NCBI RefSeq assembly: GCF_037201805.1
Contig: NZ_CP147404.1
Coordinates: forward strand, 3,268,501 to 3,332,500
DNA length: 64,000 nt
Reading direction: 5' to 3'
DNA from: Bacillus sp. FJAT-52991
GTDB lineage: Bacteria; Bacillota; Bacilli; Bacillales; Domibacillaceae
Shown: positions 33,555 through 41,727 of the stretch, piece by piece
Layout of the letters: the number at the start of each line of letters is the position of its first letter
Numbering within the stretch: the first letter of the stretch is position 1
Notes under the pieces: model-generated
What the model was told of the DNA's origin: nothing
The model's database searches: none
What the model saw: the letters and a program-made list of their open reading frames with translations, nothing else
Translations under genes and position numbers: made by a program

Positions 33555-34769
33555 CTATACTTTGACATTAGAATAGACAACGTTATTCTTTAATTCATTG
33601 ATAAATTGCTTACACTTGCCTTCTGCTTCGGTGACGTTGTTTCCAGTGAAGATGACGTGACCACAATGATCGATACTTGATTTGAGCTTTGAGATTTCTT
33701 GATTTTCTGATAGGTTTAAAGCAAAGTCTGCCGGTTGATATTTTTTGTTTAGTAGAGAAAGGTCTCCTATTTTTTCGAGAATACCATTTTCATCAAAATG
33801 GAGGAATTCAACTGCTACTGCTTTCGTTTCAGCGATAGATGGACATTTAAGCTTTTGTCCGCTTGCTAATTGCACAGTGAGCGAGACGAGGTCGATTCCT
33901 GAATGAAGCTCGATAAGTTCAGGTATTTTATGGGCGGCGAGTCTAGCTCCTATTTCAATAATGAATGGAGTACCATTAGAATCCATCATGATATCGAAAT
34001 GACAAGGACCATTCTTGATTCCTAAGCTATTGAGTGCCTTTTCACATTCGCTCTGCACTCTTTTCACCTGCTCCTCAGGTAGAACAGATGGGAACGAGTG
34101 ACCGATTTGAACCATTTGTGTCACTTTGTCATTGTGAAGGAAGCAATAGACCATTTCTCCATCAATACTAAATGACAAAGCCCCAAATTCAAGCCCTTCA
34201 AAAAATTCCTCTACAATCACATGACCACTCGGGCTATAATTCATCGCATATTGGACGGCTTGATCTAATTCGTTGATCGTTGTAATCTTACTTATCCCTC
34301 GACTTCCTGAACTGTCCGTTGGTTTCACAATATAGTTTTTTGTTTTCATAGCCGTTTGTAATCGGGACTTGACCCATACCAAATCTATCGAATTACCAAT
34401 TTTGTAAAATTGAGGAGTAAACATTTGATAAGCAGCAAACTTTTTTCGCATTTCATATTTATCTGCTACAGCATTCATAAGCCCTTCTCCTTGAGTTGGC
34501 AGATTCAATCTTTCATTCACATAGCAGCTAGTTGGGACAGCCAAGTCATTAGACATTGTCATTGAACCGACTACATTGTATTCATTCGCCACTCGTTCTG
34601 CTCCGCTAAAATCCGTTGTATCAACACACTCAAAATAATCTGCTACTGCTGCCCCGATGCAAGTTGGATCTCGATCAATCACTACCACCTTCATCCCAAG
34701 TGCTTGTGCTTTCTCTATCGCAGGTAGCTGCCCAACACTCCCTCCTAAAACCAAAAAATTTTTCTTCAT
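33555..34769 (-). CDS. ATP-grasp ligase, paralogue A (eps-like cluster)
   Basis: About 404 residues. It has an N-terminal Rossmann-like pre-ATP-grasp domain (LVLGGSVGQLPAIEKAQALG, VVVIDRDPTCIG) and an ATP-grasp domain with the phosphate loop IVKPTDSSGSRGIS, the nucleotide-binding VIVEEFFEGLEFG and the metal-binding IIEIGARLAAHK. ATP-grasp enzymes join a carboxylate to an amine through an acyl phosphate. The substrate here is unknown; a sugar amine or amino acid is suggested by the neighbours. The ATG at 34769 is preferred (GGGGA 7 nt upstream). It is the last gene of the cluster and a tandem duplicate of the next one. Confidence 0.82.
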   Translation of the reverse strand: MKKNFLVLGGSVGQLPAIEKAQALGMKVVVIDRDPTCIGAAVADYFECVDTTDFSGAERVANEYNVVGSMTMSNDLAVPTSCYVNERLNLPTQGEGLMNAVADKYEMRKKFAAYQMFTPQFYKIGNSIDLVWVKSRLQTAMKTKNYIVKPTDSSGSRGISKITTINELDQAVQYAMNYSPSGHVIVEEFFEGLEFGALSFSIDGEMVYCFLHNDKVTQMVQIGHSFPSVLPEEQVKRVQSECEKALNSLGIKNGPCHFDIMMDSNGTPFIIEIGARLAAHKIPELIELHSGIDLVSLTVQLASGQKLKCPSIAETKAVAVEFLHFDENGILEKIGDLSLLNKKYQPADFALNLSENQEISKLKSSIDHCGHVIFTGNNVTEAEGKCKQFINELKNNVVYSNVKV

Positions 34770-34801
34770 ATTTATCCCCATTTCTACTCAAAATCTCTCA
34801 C

Positions 34802-36040
34802 TCATAAAACTTGAATCTCCACATTCCCCTCATTAATATGTCGACGAATATCGAGGAGTGACTGGCACTCTTCGATAAATTGTGTACATTTTTTTTCTGC
34901 TTCAACAACGTTTTTTCCAGTGAAGATAACGTACCCGTAGTGATCTTGGCTAGATTTGAGTTTAGTTATTTTTTGCTTTTCTAAAATACGAAGTGCGAAG
35001 TCTATTGGTTGATATTTTTGCACAAGAGAAGATAGATCGCCGATTTTTTCAACGATCCCATCATGATTGAAATAAAGCATTTCTACTGCTACTGCTTCAT
35101 TTTTAGTCACTGATGGACACTCTACCTTTTGCCCACTCGCTAATTGCACAGTGAGAGTTACTAGGTCAATACCTGAATGGATTTTCACAATGTCAGGTAA
35201 CTTGTGAGCGGATAGCCTTGCACCTGCTTCAATAATAAAAGGGATGTCATTGGAGTCGAGTATAATATCTAAAAGGCAAGGACCATTTTTAATTCCAAGG
35301 CTAGATAATGCTTTTTCGCACTCATTTTGTATCCTTATCTCTTGGTCACTAGAAAACAGATGAGGAAATGAATGACCGACTTGGACCATCTGCGAGACTT
35401 TATCATTGTGAGCGAAGCAATAAACCATTTTTCCATCTACACTAAATGTAAGTGCCCCTAGTTCGATTCCGTCAATAAATTCCTCTACAATCACCTTTCT
35501 ACTAGGGCTAAAGCTCATCGCATACTGGACAGCTTCATCTAATTCATCAATATTTGTCATCTTGCTGACGCCTCGACTTCCGGAACTGTCGTTAGGCTTC
35601 ACAATAAAGCTTTTCGTTTTCAAAGCAGATTGCAGTTGATGCTTAATGAAAGCTAAATTATCGGAATCGCTTATTTGATAAAACCGAGGAGAGTTCACTT
35701 GATGAGCTGCATACTTTTGACGCATGCTGTATTTATCTGTTATTAGATCTGTAAGTCCTTGTCCTTGTAAAGGGAGGTTCAATCTTTCATTCACATAGCA
35801 GCTAGTCGGCACAGCCAAGTCATTGGACATTGTCATCGAACCAACCACATTGTAGTGGCGCGCCACCTGTTCTGCTCCACTGAAGTCTGTTGTATCGACA
35901 CATTCAAAATAATCCGCTACCTTTGCTCCAATACAGGTTGGATCCCGATCGATCACCACCACCTTCATCCCAAGTGCTTGCGTTCGTTGTATTGCTGGCA
36001 GTTGCAATTGGCTCCCACCAAAAACCAAAAAATTTCTCAT
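34802..36040 (-). CDS. ATP-grasp ligase, paralogue B (eps-like cluster)
   Basis: About 412 residues and clearly a tandem duplicate of the gene downstream. It keeps the same pre-ATP-grasp segment (GMKVVVIDRDPTCIG), phosphate loop IVKPNDSSGSRGVS, VIVEEFIDGIELG and metal-binding FIIEAGARLSAHK. The GAR glutamate is kept (E-A-G-A-R against E-I-G-A-R in the paralogue). The ATG at 36040 has AAGGAG 9 nt upstream. A frame that stays open up to 36088 runs backwards into the 30-bp repeat and is not used. It probably makes an amide or peptide bond on the glycan precursor or its amino-acid decoration. Confidence 0.82.
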   Translation of the reverse strand: MRNFLVFGGSQLQLPAIQRTQALGMKVVVIDRDPTCIGAKVADYFECVDTTDFSGAEQVARHYNVVGSMTMSNDLAVPTSCYVNERLNLPLQGQGLTDLITDKYSMRQKYAAHQVNSPRFYQISDSDNLAFIKHQLQSALKTKSFIVKPNDSSGSRGVSKMTNIDELDEAVQYAMSFSPSRKVIVEEFIDGIELGALTFSVDGKMVYCFAHNDKVSQMVQVGHSFPHLFSSDQEIRIQNECEKALSSLGIKNGPCLLDIILDSNDIPFIIEAGARLSAHKLPDIVKIHSGIDLVTLTVQLASGQKVECPSVTKNEAVAVEMLYFNHDGIVEKIGDLSSLVQKYQPIDFALRILEKQKITKLKSSQDHYGYVIFTGKNVVEAEKKCTQFIEECQSLLDIRRHINEGNVEIQVL

Positions 36041-36056
36041 CACCCTTAGCTCCTTT

Positions 36057-37166
36057 TTACTTGTTCGACAAAATCCGGGGAGTGACAAGCACCTGTCGAT
36101 ATTCTGGGAAAAAGTCAGCTTGTTCTCCTTGTACTAGCTTGGATTTTTGTTTTGCAAGTTTGTTGTAGATCGATTGGTTGTGAATTTTCTTGCCGATGTG
36201 GAAGTTTGTTTGAGTGTTAGAGAATTGTTGTTTGTATTTATAGAGGGAGTCGTCTTTTTCCTTACCTCCCCCATGGTCAACGATGTGATAGCCGTTTCTT
36301 TTTGCCCACAGGATGCACTCATATCGCAAATTGCAGTTTGGACATAAATGAAGATATGCTTTGAAAGAAGCACTTAAGTGAATGGTGACAGCCCCTTCAC
36401 TTTTTAATAAGAGATTAGCAGAAATGACTCGACCTTCGTGCATGGCGAATGCTAAAGTAATATATTCTTTAAGGGCTGTGAAATAGGCTTGGAAAAAATC
36501 TAAAGAAAAATAATAAAAAGAAGAGGCTTGCTTCTTATCCATCGTTTCTGTATAGATATCATAGAAAATCAGTATCTCTTTCGGACCAATGTCCTTTCCG
36601 TCGATAAATATCACTTCTACTTGATTTCGCTTACTCTTTTTAATTCGCCGCTTCTTGCTTGGAGCCACCTCGCTCCAAATTTCCTCTTCTGTCTTGGTGA
36701 CATCATTGTAAATCAGCTCGCCGACAGACGTTACATTAACATAACTCGCTAACCCTGCTTCTGTTTCTAAATAAGGATGAAAACGAATAAATTCACTAAC
36801 AATACCTTCTGCTTTACAATATCGCTCAAACTCTGCTCTAAACTCCCTAACAAAATCGTCGTCGTTTTTTAATCTACTAAGAGAATATAACGGTCCTCCA
36901 TATCCATAAGAAGTGGTGATATCATAATACACTTCACCTTCAGCAGCTCCTCGTATTTCCCGTTTTAAAAAAGGATAAATGACAAACTCCTCCGCACGCC
37001 GCTCATACACAAATAATTGCGCCTTCCCTTCCCCACGCTCTTCATACATTTGCACATATTGCGGAAGATAGAATACATCATAGGTTTCACATTTCATGAC
37101 GAAATGAAGCCATTCATCCCTTTGATGTAGATCAAGGGTTTTGTAATTCACATTTTCCTTTATCAT
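36057..37166 (-). CDS. FemAB-like GNAT acetyl/aminoacyl-transferase
   Basis: 369 residues of the FemAB-type GNAT group. It has ITTSYGYGGPLYS and FRAEFERYCKAEGIVSEFIR in the first half, and TIHLSASFKAYLHLCPNCNL with RNGYHIVDHGGGKEKDDSLY in the second. FemAB proteins transfer amino acids from tRNA to lipid II; related GNATs acylate amino-sugars. It stands where EpsM (sugar acetyltransferase) would be in the B. subtilis eps pathway. Its start overlaps the EpsL-like stop (ATGA). Its last codons (VLVTPRILSNK) are made from the 30-bp dispersed repeat, a sign that the C-terminus was changed. Confidence 0.78.
   Translation of the reverse strand: MIKENVNYKTLDLHQRDEWLHFVMKCETYDVFYLPQYVQMYEERGEGKAQLFVYERRAEEFVIYPFLKREIRGAAEGEVYYDITTSYGYGGPLYSLSRLKNDDDFVREFRAEFERYCKAEGIVSEFIRFHPYLETEAGLASYVNVTSVGELIYNDVTKTEEEIWSEVAPSKKRRIKKSKRNQVEVIFIDGKDIGPKEILIFYDIYTETMDKKQASSFYYFSLDFFQAYFTALKEYITLAFAMHEGRVISANLLLKSEGAVTIHLSASFKAYLHLCPNCNLRYECILWAKRNGYHIVDHGGGKEKDDSLYKYKQQFSNTQTNFHIGKKIHNQSIYNKLAKQKSKLVQGEQADFFPEYRQVLVTPRILSNK
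36064..36093 (+). repeat. ~30-bp dispersed repeat, copy 2 of 9
   Basis: TTCGACAAAATCC, GGGGAG, then TGACAAGCACC. It encodes the last residues of the FemAB-like protein on the other strand. Confidence 0.8.
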
Positions 37167-37780
37167 GAAATTTTCCCGCTCCTTTTTTGGTCATCACCGT
37201 ATACATTTTCTTGCCGAATAATTTTGTCAATCGTTAAAAAAATAATTTTCATATCTAACCATAAGCTAAAATGCTCAATATATTGGACATCGTATTTGAT
37301 TCTTTCATCCCAACTTAAAGCGTTTCTCCCCATTACTTGAGCGTAGCCGGTAATACCCGGTGGCATTTGAAAACGAATTTTTTTATCTGGAGAATACTCC
37401 TCAAACTGACAAGGATAATAAGTAACCGGTGGTCTCGGTCCGACAAAACTCATATCTCCTTTTAAAATATTGAAAAGTTGAGGCAATTCATCGAGACTAG
37501 TGATTCGTAAAAAATGTCCTACCTTTGTAATCCGATCATCATCTTTATCCTGAAATAAACCGTTTCCTAGCTGTTCTGCTCCTACGACCATCGTTCGAAA
37601 TTTATAAATGTTGAATACTTTTCCGCTTTTCCCAAGCCGAGCTTGTTTGAACAAAACAGGTCCCTTAGAAGTGAACTTAATACAAATACCAATTACTAGA
37701 AATACGATTAATAGAGCAATCATCCCCACGAAAGCAAAGATAATATCTAACATTCTTTTCACTAGTAATTGTCTTGTCAT
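37163..37780 (-). CDS. epsL: Undecaprenyl-phosphate sugar phosphotransferase, EpsL-like
   Basis: About 205 residues of the bacterial sugar transferase (PglC/EpsL) family. It has one N-terminal membrane helix (RMLDIIFAFVGMIALLIVFL), the KFRTM motif, the catalytic Asp-Glu in RITSLDELPQLFN, GDMSFVGPRPPV and the C-terminal YDVQYIEHFSLWLDMKII. It moves a sugar-1-phosphate, probably a bacillosamine-type diamino sugar, from UDP to undecaprenyl phosphate. The ATG at 37780 overlaps the upstream EpsN-like stop as ATGA, so the two are translationally coupled. Confidence 0.88.
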   Translation of the reverse strand: MTRQLLVKRMLDIIFAFVGMIALLIVFLVIGICIKFTSKGPVLFKQARLGKSGKVFNIYKFRTMVVGAEQLGNGLFQDKDDDRITKVGHFLRITSLDELPQLFNILKGDMSFVGPRPPVTYYPCQFEEYSPDKKIRFQMPPGITGYAQVMGRNALSWDERIKYDVQYIEHFSLWLDMKIIFLTIDKIIRQENVYGDDQKRSGKIS

Positions 37781-38937
37781 TGAACGATCCCTCTTTTTTT
37801 GAATGAATGACAAACCGAATCAACAATATCGATGACTCGATCTTGATCTTGCTCGGACATACTTGTTCCAGATGGCAAACAAAGACCTTTTGTAAACAGC
37901 TGATCAGAAACACTTTTATATTCAAGATGAGGATAATATCGACAACTCGAAAATACAGGTTGTGTATGAAGTGGCTTCCATACTCGTCTTGCTTCAATAT
38001 TTTCCTTTTCTAACGCGTTGAGGATCTCTGTTACTTTTTCCTTCTCGTCAATCGTAAAAGTAGTTAACCAGCGATTCGATTTCGTACCTGCAAGCTCTGG
38101 CATAAATTGAATATGCTCAATATGACGAAGCGATTCTTTATAACGAACAAAAAGAGCACGCTTTGCCTCTACTCGCTCATCTAGCACCTGTAATTGTGCA
38201 ATGCCGACCCCTGCAAGAACATTGCTCATGCGATAATTGTAGCCGACCGTTTGATGTTGATAAAAGGGGAGCGGATCACGTGCTTGTGCAGCTAAATATT
38301 TTGCATGGTTCAATCGTTCTACATCATCGGATACAAGCATCCCCCCACCGGATGTTGTAATAATTTTATTACCGTTAAAAGAGTAAATGCCAAAGGAGCC
38401 CAAGCTTCCACTTTTTCTCCCTTGATACTCTGAGCCTAAAGATTCAGCTGCATCTTCAATGACTGGCACGTTGTATTGATGACAGATCGCTAATATTTCA
38501 TTCATTTTGGCACTTTGACCAAATAAATGCACCACAATCACGGCTTTGGGGAGTCGCCTGTTCTTCTTCGCTTCATGTAACGCTCGCTCTAACGCCAAAG
38601 GAGACATATTCCAACTCTCTTCCTCAGAATCAATAAAGACCGGATCGGCACCGACATAAACAATCGGGTTGGCACTAGCCACAAAGGTCAATGTGGAACA
38701 AAACACGAGATCCCCCTTTTGTACGTTCAATAATAGCAGCGCCAAATGAATAGCCGCTGTCCCCGAACTCACTGCGACACTACTTTTCGTTTGTACATAC
38801 TTTGCCATGTTCTCTTCAAATTGACTGACGTTCGGACCTGTTGGAGCGATCCAATTCGTTGCGAATGCTTCGTTCACATACATTTGTTCGTTTCCACTCA
38901 AGTGAGGAGGAGATAGAAAAATCCTCTTTTGGGCCAT
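37777..38937 (-). CDS. epsN: PLP-dependent sugar aminotransferase, EpsN-like
   Basis: 386 residues of the DegT/DnrJ/EryC1/StrS family and very similar along its length to B. subtilis EpsN. It has IFLSPPHLSGNEQMYVNEAF, NWIAPTGP, VIEDAAESLGSEYQG and the Schiff-base lysine in SFNGNKIITTSGGGM. EpsN-type enzymes aminate C4 of the 4-keto-6-deoxy sugar made by the EpsC-type dehydratase, giving UDP-4-amino-4,6-dideoxy-GlcNAc. That matches its place directly after the EpsC-like gene (19 bp). GAGGTG lies upstream of the ATG. Confidence 0.9.
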   Translation of the reverse strand: MAQKRIFLSPPHLSGNEQMYVNEAFATNWIAPTGPNVSQFEENMAKYVQTKSSVAVSSGTAAIHLALLLLNVQKGDLVFCSTLTFVASANPIVYVGADPVFIDSEEESWNMSPLALERALHEAKKNRRLPKAVIVVHLFGQSAKMNEILAICHQYNVPVIEDAAESLGSEYQGRKSGSLGSFGIYSFNGNKIITTSGGGMLVSDDVERLNHAKYLAAQARDPLPFYQHQTVGYNYRMSNVLAGVGIAQLQVLDERVEAKRALFVRYKESLRHIEHIQFMPELAGTKSNRWLTTFTIDEKEKVTEILNALEKENIEARRVWKPLHTQPVFSSCRYYPHLEYKSVSDQLFTKGLCLPSGTSMSEQDQDRVIDIVDSVCHSFKKRGIVQ

Positions 38938-38956
38938 TTTGTATACACCTCTTTTT

Positions 38957-40783
38957 TTAAGTATTGATAACTACTGGCTTCTGAGGAATGACCGTCCGAT
39001 GATGAGCGATATCTAATAACAGATGAGCGAGTGTATGACCGTCCATTGTCATAAATGTAGCTAGCAAATAGGCGATCCCTTCCATATCTTGCATCATTGC
39101 TTTTCCGATATGAATTTTCGGGTGAACTTGTTCTTCGTGAACTTCATTGGCGTTCAATAGCTCTTCATACAGCTTCTCTCCTGGTCTGATTCCGGTAAAA
39201 TGAATACCGATTTCTTCCGTGGTAAAGCCCGATAACTTAATTAAGTTTTTAGCCAAATCGACAATTTTAACTGGCTTCCCCATATCTAACACGAAAATTT
39301 CTCCACCGTTCGCTAATGTACCTGCTTGAATGACGAGTCGAGAAGCTTCGGGAATCGTCATAAAATAACGTTCCATTTCTGGATGAGTCACCGTCACAGG
39401 CCCACCTTTTCCAATCTGCTTCTTAAACAAGGGGATGACACTGCCACGGCTGCCGAGTACATTTCCAAACCGTACCGCTACAAATTTCGTCTTGCCCCTA
39501 CTATTCATATTTTGCACAATCATTTCTGCTACTCGTTTCGTCGCGCCCATCACACTCGTTGGATTCACTGCTTTATCAGTAGAAACCATCACAAAGCTCT
39601 CTACTTCATATTGGGCAGCGGCTTCTGCGACATTCTTTGTTCCGATAATATTATTTTTGACTGCTTCATGTGGATTCTCTTCCATTAAAGGCACATGCTT
39701 ATGAGCAGCTGCGTGATAGATGATATCGGGCTTATATTGTTTCATCACTTGCAGCATGCGTTCCCGATCTTGAATATCTGCTATAACAGGAATAATATGT
39801 ATGAGTTCTTTATATTTTTCCTTCAGCTCCATCTCGATCGTGTAAATGCTATTTTCCCCATGACCAAGCAGTAGAAGCTTCGAAGGGGTGAAATTGGCAA
39901 TTTGGCGGCAAATTTCCGATCCGATCGATCCACCTGCTCCCGTGACGAGCACCACCTTGTCGCTAATGGCTTCTGCGATATGATCAGTAGCTAGTTCTAT
40001 CGGTTCCCTTGCCAGCAAATCCTCAGGACAAACATCTTGCCATTGATGGACGGAGAACTTTCCAAGAATGAGCTCTTCTATTTTTGGTACGATTTGCGTT
40101 TGTTTATTTGTTTCCAAGCAGGCTTGATAAATTTTATTAATCTCTTTTTTATTAAGAGAGGGAATTGCAATAATAATATGTTCAATATCATAATCTTGAA
40201 CGGTTTCCTGAATGTTGGCGATGTTCCCCCCTACAGGAACGCCTAATATTTCAAGCCGATGCTTTCTTTTATCATCATCTACGAAAACAACAGGTTGTAA
40301 GTCGGTGTCATGTTCTCTTTGCAATTGTCGAACGACCATCGCTCCTGCATCTCCTGCTCCGACAATTAGCGTTCGTTTTTTGCTTTTATCTTGTAAGAGG
40401 ACCATATCACGCAGCACCCGGATGGAAAAACGAGAGCCTCCAATCAACAGCATAAGCGCCATCCAGATCACCACATACAGCCGAAGATTTACTTGTTGAG
40501 TCGTGATAAAATGAATAGGGATCATGCTAATGACAGATAAAGTAATCGTTTGAAACAGAACCATTAACTCTCCAATACTAGCAAATGACCACGCCTTCTT
40601 ATATAAATGATTTCTTGAGGCAAACAGTTGATAACTGCACACCAACCCAGCAACGATTGCCAAAACCGCTAAACTATCAAACTCAAGCTGGCCCTCAACC
40701 ACCAACTGTCCAAACGCGACCGCCGCAAAAACCAACAACACATCTATGGACACCAACACAGTCACTCGTCTTTGATAAACCAC
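38957..40783 (-). CDS. epsC: UDP-GlcNAc 4,6-dehydratase, EpsC/PglF/CapD-like
   Basis: About 608 residues: four N-terminal transmembrane helices, a CoA-binding-like domain (TLIVGAGDAGAMVVRQLQRE), and a C-terminal short-chain dehydrogenase domain with VLVTGAGGSIGSEICRQI and MVSTDKAVNPTSVMGATKR. MGATK stands in place of the usual YxxxK, as in the WbpM/PglF/EpsC group. It makes the 4-keto-6-deoxy sugar from UDP-GlcNAc. The start is GTG at 40783 with AAGGAGG 8-9 nt upstream; a longer frame to 40813 runs into a 30-bp repeat. First gene of the SinR-type eps-like operon. Confidence 0.9.
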   Translation of the reverse strand: MVYQRRVTVLVSIDVLLVFAAVAFGQLVVEGQLEFDSLAVLAIVAGLVCSYQLFASRNHLYKKAWSFASIGELMVLFQTITLSVISMIPIHFITTQQVNLRLYVVIWMALMLLIGGSRFSIRVLRDMVLLQDKSKKRTLIVGAGDAGAMVVRQLQREHDTDLQPVVFVDDDKRKHRLEILGVPVGGNIANIQETVQDYDIEHIIIAIPSLNKKEINKIYQACLETNKQTQIVPKIEELILGKFSVHQWQDVCPEDLLAREPIELATDHIAEAISDKVVLVTGAGGSIGSEICRQIANFTPSKLLLLGHGENSIYTIEMELKEKYKELIHIIPVIADIQDRERMLQVMKQYKPDIIYHAAAHKHVPLMEENPHEAVKNNIIGTKNVAEAAAQYEVESFVMVSTDKAVNPTSVMGATKRVAEMIVQNMNSRGKTKFVAVRFGNVLGSRGSVIPLFKKQIGKGGPVTVTHPEMERYFMTIPEASRLVIQAGTLANGGEIFVLDMGKPVKIVDLAKNLIKLSGFTTEEIGIHFTGIRPGEKLYEELLNANEVHEEQVHPKIHIGKAMMQDMEGIAYLLATFMTMDGHTLAHLLLDIAHHRTVIPQKPVVINT

Positions 40784-40809
40784 ACATACTCCCCTCCTTT
40801 TATTTCCAA

Positions 40810-40834
40810 GCACCTGTCACTCCCCGAACAAAAA
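40810..40834 (-). repeat. ~30-bp dispersed repeat, copy 3 of 9 (partial)
   Basis: The plus strand reads GCACCTGTCACTCCCCG then AACAAAAA. It lies in the 5' leader of the eps-like operon, between its promoter and first gene. Confidence 0.65.
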
Positions 40835-40947
40835 AGCGGGAGGCGTTTTAATATGACATCATAAAGCTTATAAGAAATGATCAATAGCTATTTCAATATT
40901 CAAAAAACAAAAAATCGGCCTCTTTTGTTCAATATAAGAAACATAAT

Positions 40948-40975
40948 GTTCTCTATAAAGAATATTATAAAGAAC
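40948..40975 (-). promoter_or_regulatory. SinR-type operators of the eps-like operon
   Basis: GTTCTCTATAAAGAAT (40948-40963) overlaps a second site ending AAAGAAC (40969-40975); both contain the GTTCTYT half-site known for SinR. A weaker GTTCAATATAAGAAAC is at 40927-40942. The strong sites cover the -10 of the operon's promoter, so bound SinR would block it. Confidence 0.75.
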
Positions 40976-40993
40976 ACCTCCCCTGTTTGTAAA
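40964..40993 (-). promoter_or_regulatory. Sigma-A promoter of the eps-like operon
   Basis: On the minus strand TTTACA (40993-40988) and TATAAT (40969-40964) are separated by 18 bp. The leader to the first gene is ~175 nt. Confidence 0.7.
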
Positions 40994-41040
40994 CACATTC
41001 TTTTTTTGTTTTTACGAGGTGTCCGCCTTGTCAAAACGTG

Positions 41041-41078
41041 AAAAAGCTGCGAGATCATAGGTAGATCTCGCAGCTTTT
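41041..41078 (-). terminator. Intrinsic terminator of yqxD
   Basis: A 15-bp perfect stem, AAAAGCTGCGAGATC / GATCTCGCAGCTTTT, lies ~80 bp after the yqxD stop. Confidence 0.8.
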
Positions 41079-41155
41079 CGTTTGTTTCGAGCATAGGTTA
41101 GGATTCGTCCGTTCGTTGATCAATATCGCTTCGTTCTTGTCTTGTTTCATCTCAC

Positions 41156-41593
41156 TTATTGTTGCTGCTCACACCAAGCGATTAAACACTTCTCGAATAT
41201 CGCATTATCTTCTTTTCGACGCTTTTTCGGCCCCTTTAACCGACCACCTGCTTGGCGAATTTTCTTTGCCGTGTGCCGGCTATGTAGCAATTGATCAATA
41301 TTTTCCGCTGTATAGCTTCGTCCGTTTTGATCGATTGCCGCACCTTTTTTCGCGAGTACCATCGCAGCTAAACCGTAGTCTTGCGTCACCACAAGGTCCC
41401 CTTTTTCTACCCGGTTGACGAGCACAAAATCTACTGCATCTGCCCCTTTTGATACCGTAATCGTTTCTGCTCCTTCACGTGTCATATTATGTGCAGTGTC
41501 ACAAAAAATCAGCACAGGAAAATCAAACTGCTTGGCCACCTTGCATGTCTCATTAACCACTGGGCACCCATCCGCATCAATTAATATTTTCAC
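41156..41593 (-). CDS. yqxD: YaiI/YqxD family protein (UPF0178, DUF188)
   Basis: About 145 residues with family motifs ILIDADGCPVVNE at the N-terminus, FCDTAHNM, KGADAVDFVLVNRV, LVVTQDYGLAAMVL and the basic C-terminal GRLKGPKKRRKEDN. The fold resembles PIN/NYN nucleases with clustered acidic residues, but no activity is established. GTG at 41593 is preferred (AGAGGG 8 nt upstream); three more codons are open before it. It is divergent from murB. Confidence 0.88.
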   Translation of the reverse strand: MKILIDADGCPVVNETCKVAKQFDFPVLIFCDTAHNMTREGAETITVSKGADAVDFVLVNRVEKGDLVVTQDYGLAAMVLAKKGAAIDQNGRSYTAENIDQLLHSRHTAKKIRQAGGRLKGPKKRRKEDNAIFEKCLIAWCEQQQ

Positions 41594-41727
41594 CAACAAC
41601 ACCCTCTTTTTTATTTCTTACGAGATTTTTTCACTTGAAAGTTGAAATGCTTTAGCAAAATCATCATACTTTAATAAAAAAACTGTTATAATTCATTATA
41701 GTGAAAATGTGAAAAGGAATGATAAAA

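Noticed and set aside
39326..39688. Plus-strand open frame of 120 codons inside the EpsC-like gene
   Set aside because: Antisense shadow of a conserved coding region.
40900..41094. Minus-strand open frame of 64 codons upstream of the eps-like operon
   Set aside because: It lies across the promoter and SinR-type operators, is Phe/Ile/Asn-rich as expected from AT-rich DNA, and has no ribosome site.
41691..41706. SinR-like site ATTCATTATAGTGAAA before murB
   Set aside because: Both half-sites deviate from GTTC/GAAC, and it overlaps ordinary -10 sequence before a housekeeping gene.
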